DNA of 64,000 nt from Silvimonas terrae (lineage in GTDB: Bacteria; Pseudomonadota; Gammaproteobacteria; Burkholderiales; Chitinibacteraceae): the NCBI RefSeq assembly GCF_014202765.1, contig NZ_JACHHN010000004.1, forward strand, positions 333,097 to 397,096, written 5' to 3'. Position 1 is the first letter of the stretch. Each line of letters starts with the position of its first letter. The position numbers and the translations under genes were made by a program. The notes beneath the pieces are model-generated. The model did no database searches. It was not told the origin of the DNA and saw nothing but the letters and a program-made list of their open reading frames with translations. Positions 62,761-64,000 of this stretch are shown here, one piece after another.

Positions 62761-63807
62761 ATGAGCCAGGCTCTGTTTTCATCTTTCGCCGCCGATTTGC
62801 AACAACGCCACGCAGAACTCGTTGCCGCCGAACCCAAATTACGCATCCGCGACCGCGCCGCCCGCCTTGGCACCACCGAAGCCGCACTGGTTGCCGCAGA
62901 CTGTGGGCTGACCTCGCAAGCGCTGTCTGGCACGCCGCAAGAACTGTTTCGCCAGTTGGGTACGCTGGGCGACGTGATGGCCCTGAGCCGCAACGACTGG
63001 TGCGTACATGAGCGCCACGGCCGTTACGAAGACATCCACGCCGATGGCCCGGTGGGCATGGTGCTGGGGCCGGATATTGATCTGCGCATGTTCTTTGCCA
63101 GCTGGCGTTTTGCCTTTGCCGTGACTGAAAGCGGCCGCGACAGCATCCAGTTTTTTGATGCTGAAGGCATCGCCATCCACAAGGTTTACCGCACCGAGGC
63201 CACGGACCACACAGCCTGGCAAACCTTTGTCGCCGCCTTTGCCCTGGCGGACAAAACCGTCCCGCAATTTGCAGCCATCAAGCCCGCCGAAGAAACTGCC
63301 CGTGCCGCTGACCCCGCCGCCCTGCGCGCGGCCTGGCTGGCCCTGGACGACACCCACGCCTTTTTCCCCATGCTGCGCAAATTCAAGGTGTCACGCCTGG
63401 GCGCGCTGCACGCGGCCGGGCCGGACCTGGCGCAGCAGGTGGCGGTGGATGCCGTCCAGACCTTGTTGCAACGGGCAGCGGAAACCGGTCTCTCGATCAT
63501 GTGCTTTGTCGGCAATCGCGGCATGGTGCAAATCCACACCGGCGCCGTGCACAAGCTGGTCAGCACCGGCCCCTGGTTCAACGTACTGGACCCGCGTTTC
63601 AACCTGCATTTGTTGACCACCGCCATCGACAGCACCTGGGTGGTCAACAAGCCCACGCGGGATGGCTGGGTGACATCGCTGGAGGTCTACAACGCGGCTG
63701 GCGATCTGATCGTGCAGTTCTTTGGCGAGCGCAAACCGGGCAAGCCGGAACTGCCGGCCTGGCGTGAATTGCTGGTCACGCTGTGCCAGGAACCGCTGGC
63801 GGCCTGA
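62761..63807 (+). CDS. hemS: Heme-trafficking/degrading protein HemS (ChuS/HmuS family)
   Basis: Cytoplasmic protein of 348 aa with two homologous halves. DVMALSRNDWCVHERHGRYEDI (N-half) and GLSIMCFVGNRGMVQIHTGAVHKL with GPWFNVLDPRFNLHL (C-half) match the HemS pattern. It binds heme delivered by the ABC transporter and either hands it on or degrades it to release iron. ATG 62761 is the first codon of the family N-terminus (SQALFSSFAADLQQRHAELVAAEP). It ends 12 bases before the next gene, so both are co-transcribed. Confidence 0.9.
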   Translation: MSQALFSSFAADLQQRHAELVAAEPKLRIRDRAARLGTTEAALVAADCGLTSQALSGTPQELFRQLGTLGDVMALSRNDWCVHERHGRYEDIHADGPVGMVLGPDIDLRMFFASWRFAFAVTESGRDSIQFFDAEGIAIHKVYRTEATDHTAWQTFVAAFALADKTVPQFAAIKPAEETARAADPAALRAAWLALDDTHAFFPMLRKFKVSRLGALHAAGPDLAQQVAVDAVQTLLQRAAETGLSIMCFVGNRGMVQIHTGAVHKLVSTGPWFNVLDPRFNLHLLTTAIDSTWVVNKPTRDGWVTSLEVYNAAGDLIVQFFGERKPGKPELPAWRELLVTLCQEPLAA

Positions 63808-63819
63808 CGGGAACAGACC

Positions 63820-64000
63820 ATGAAACAACTCTTTTGCGCCTTGTGGCTGGGTCTTGTTGCCACGCTGGCCCACGCGGCCGACACACCCAAACGGGTGGTC
63901 AGCCTGGGTGGGCCGCTGACTGAAATCATCTACGCGCTGGGTGCCGGCGACCGGCTGGTCGGCGCGGATAATTCCAGCCTCTACCCGCCGGCCGCCACCA
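63820..64000 (+). CDS. hmuT: Heme ABC transporter periplasmic binding protein, 3' truncated
   Basis: Sixty codons are visible. A signal peptide ([19 protein letters not shown]) is followed by [34 protein letters not shown], the start of a BtuF/HmuT-type periplasmic heme-binding protein. Order hemP, receptor, hemS, hmuT is that of the hmuRSTUV/bhuRSTUV operons, so hmuU and hmuV are expected beyond the window. The symbol is from synteny and the short N-terminal match. Confidence 0.8.
   Translation, partial: MKQLFCALWLGLVATLAHAADTPKRVVSLGGPLTEIIYALGAGDRLVGADNSSLYPPAAT

Noticed and set aside
1-64000. tRNA, rRNA or phage genes
   Set aside because: No tRNA cloverleaf with CCA-type end, rRNA motif, integrase or structural phage protein was found in the gaps or frames.

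Overview
The window is GC-rich, gene-dense chromosomal DNA of a Gram-negative aerobe, most likely a betaproteobacterium near the Neisseriales (Chromobacteriaceae-like). Support: a hemP/heme-receptor/hemS locus under a Fur box, a MexT/MexEF-OprN-like efflux module, QseBC-like and PEP-CTERM proteins, and many dRS3/REP-like inverted repeats in gene gaps. The genus is inferred, not read. I see no rRNA, tRNA, CRISPR, transposase or phage gene.

Layout. 1-11.3 kb is sulfur scavenging: a sulfonate-type ABC operon with two binding proteins, four permeases and one ATPase, a sigma-54 activator of SfnR type, and a TauD-like dioxygenase plus flavin monooxygenase operon behind a predicted sigma-54 promoter. 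12-15.6 kb has a flavodoxin-like protein, a tautomerase-fold protein and a LysR/aldehyde dehydrogenase pair. 16.3-25.6 kb is a mexT-mexS-mexEF-oprN-like efflux locus. 26.3-27.2 kb is soxR and a small divergent target with a SoxR-type promoter. 27.3-42 kb holds two chemoreceptors, a lipoprotein phosphodiesterase, a two-component system, a PAP2 phosphatase, an orphan lipoprotein, a small secreted repeat protein and a GGDEF-EAL protein. 43.5-51.8 kb is mixed accessory content: a binding protein, a sialyltransferase-like enzyme, an oxidoreductase, an RsbQ-like hydrolase, a molbindin, a PEP-CTERM protein and small unknowns. 51.8-56.9 kb has a Tat-exported purple-acid-type phosphatase, a PLP dehydratase, OmpA and a second PEP-CTERM protein. 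57.5-64 kb is iron related: a MarR regulator with a siderophore-interacting reductase, then hemP, a TonB receptor, hemS and the start of a heme ABC transporter.

The most distinctive feature lies between genes. Nine gaps hold mosaics of the same short inverted-repeat modules. Eight cassettes (four per strand) share a fixed module order and end in a hexanucleotide array whose unit and length differ between copies. One mosaic interrupts the efflux operon between the fusion-protein and pump genes. Another gap holds three tandem copies of a ~207 bp unit. These resemble neisserial intergenic mosaics and are the best candidate for an incompletely described system.

Predicted regulation read from the sequence: sigma-54 promoters before the dioxygenase operon and (weaker) a PEP-CTERM gene; a SoxR palindrome in a 19-bp promoter spacer; paired palindromes over the siderophore-reductase promoter; a Fur box before hemP; a LysR box before the mexS-like gene. 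All functions are inferred from sequence by eye.
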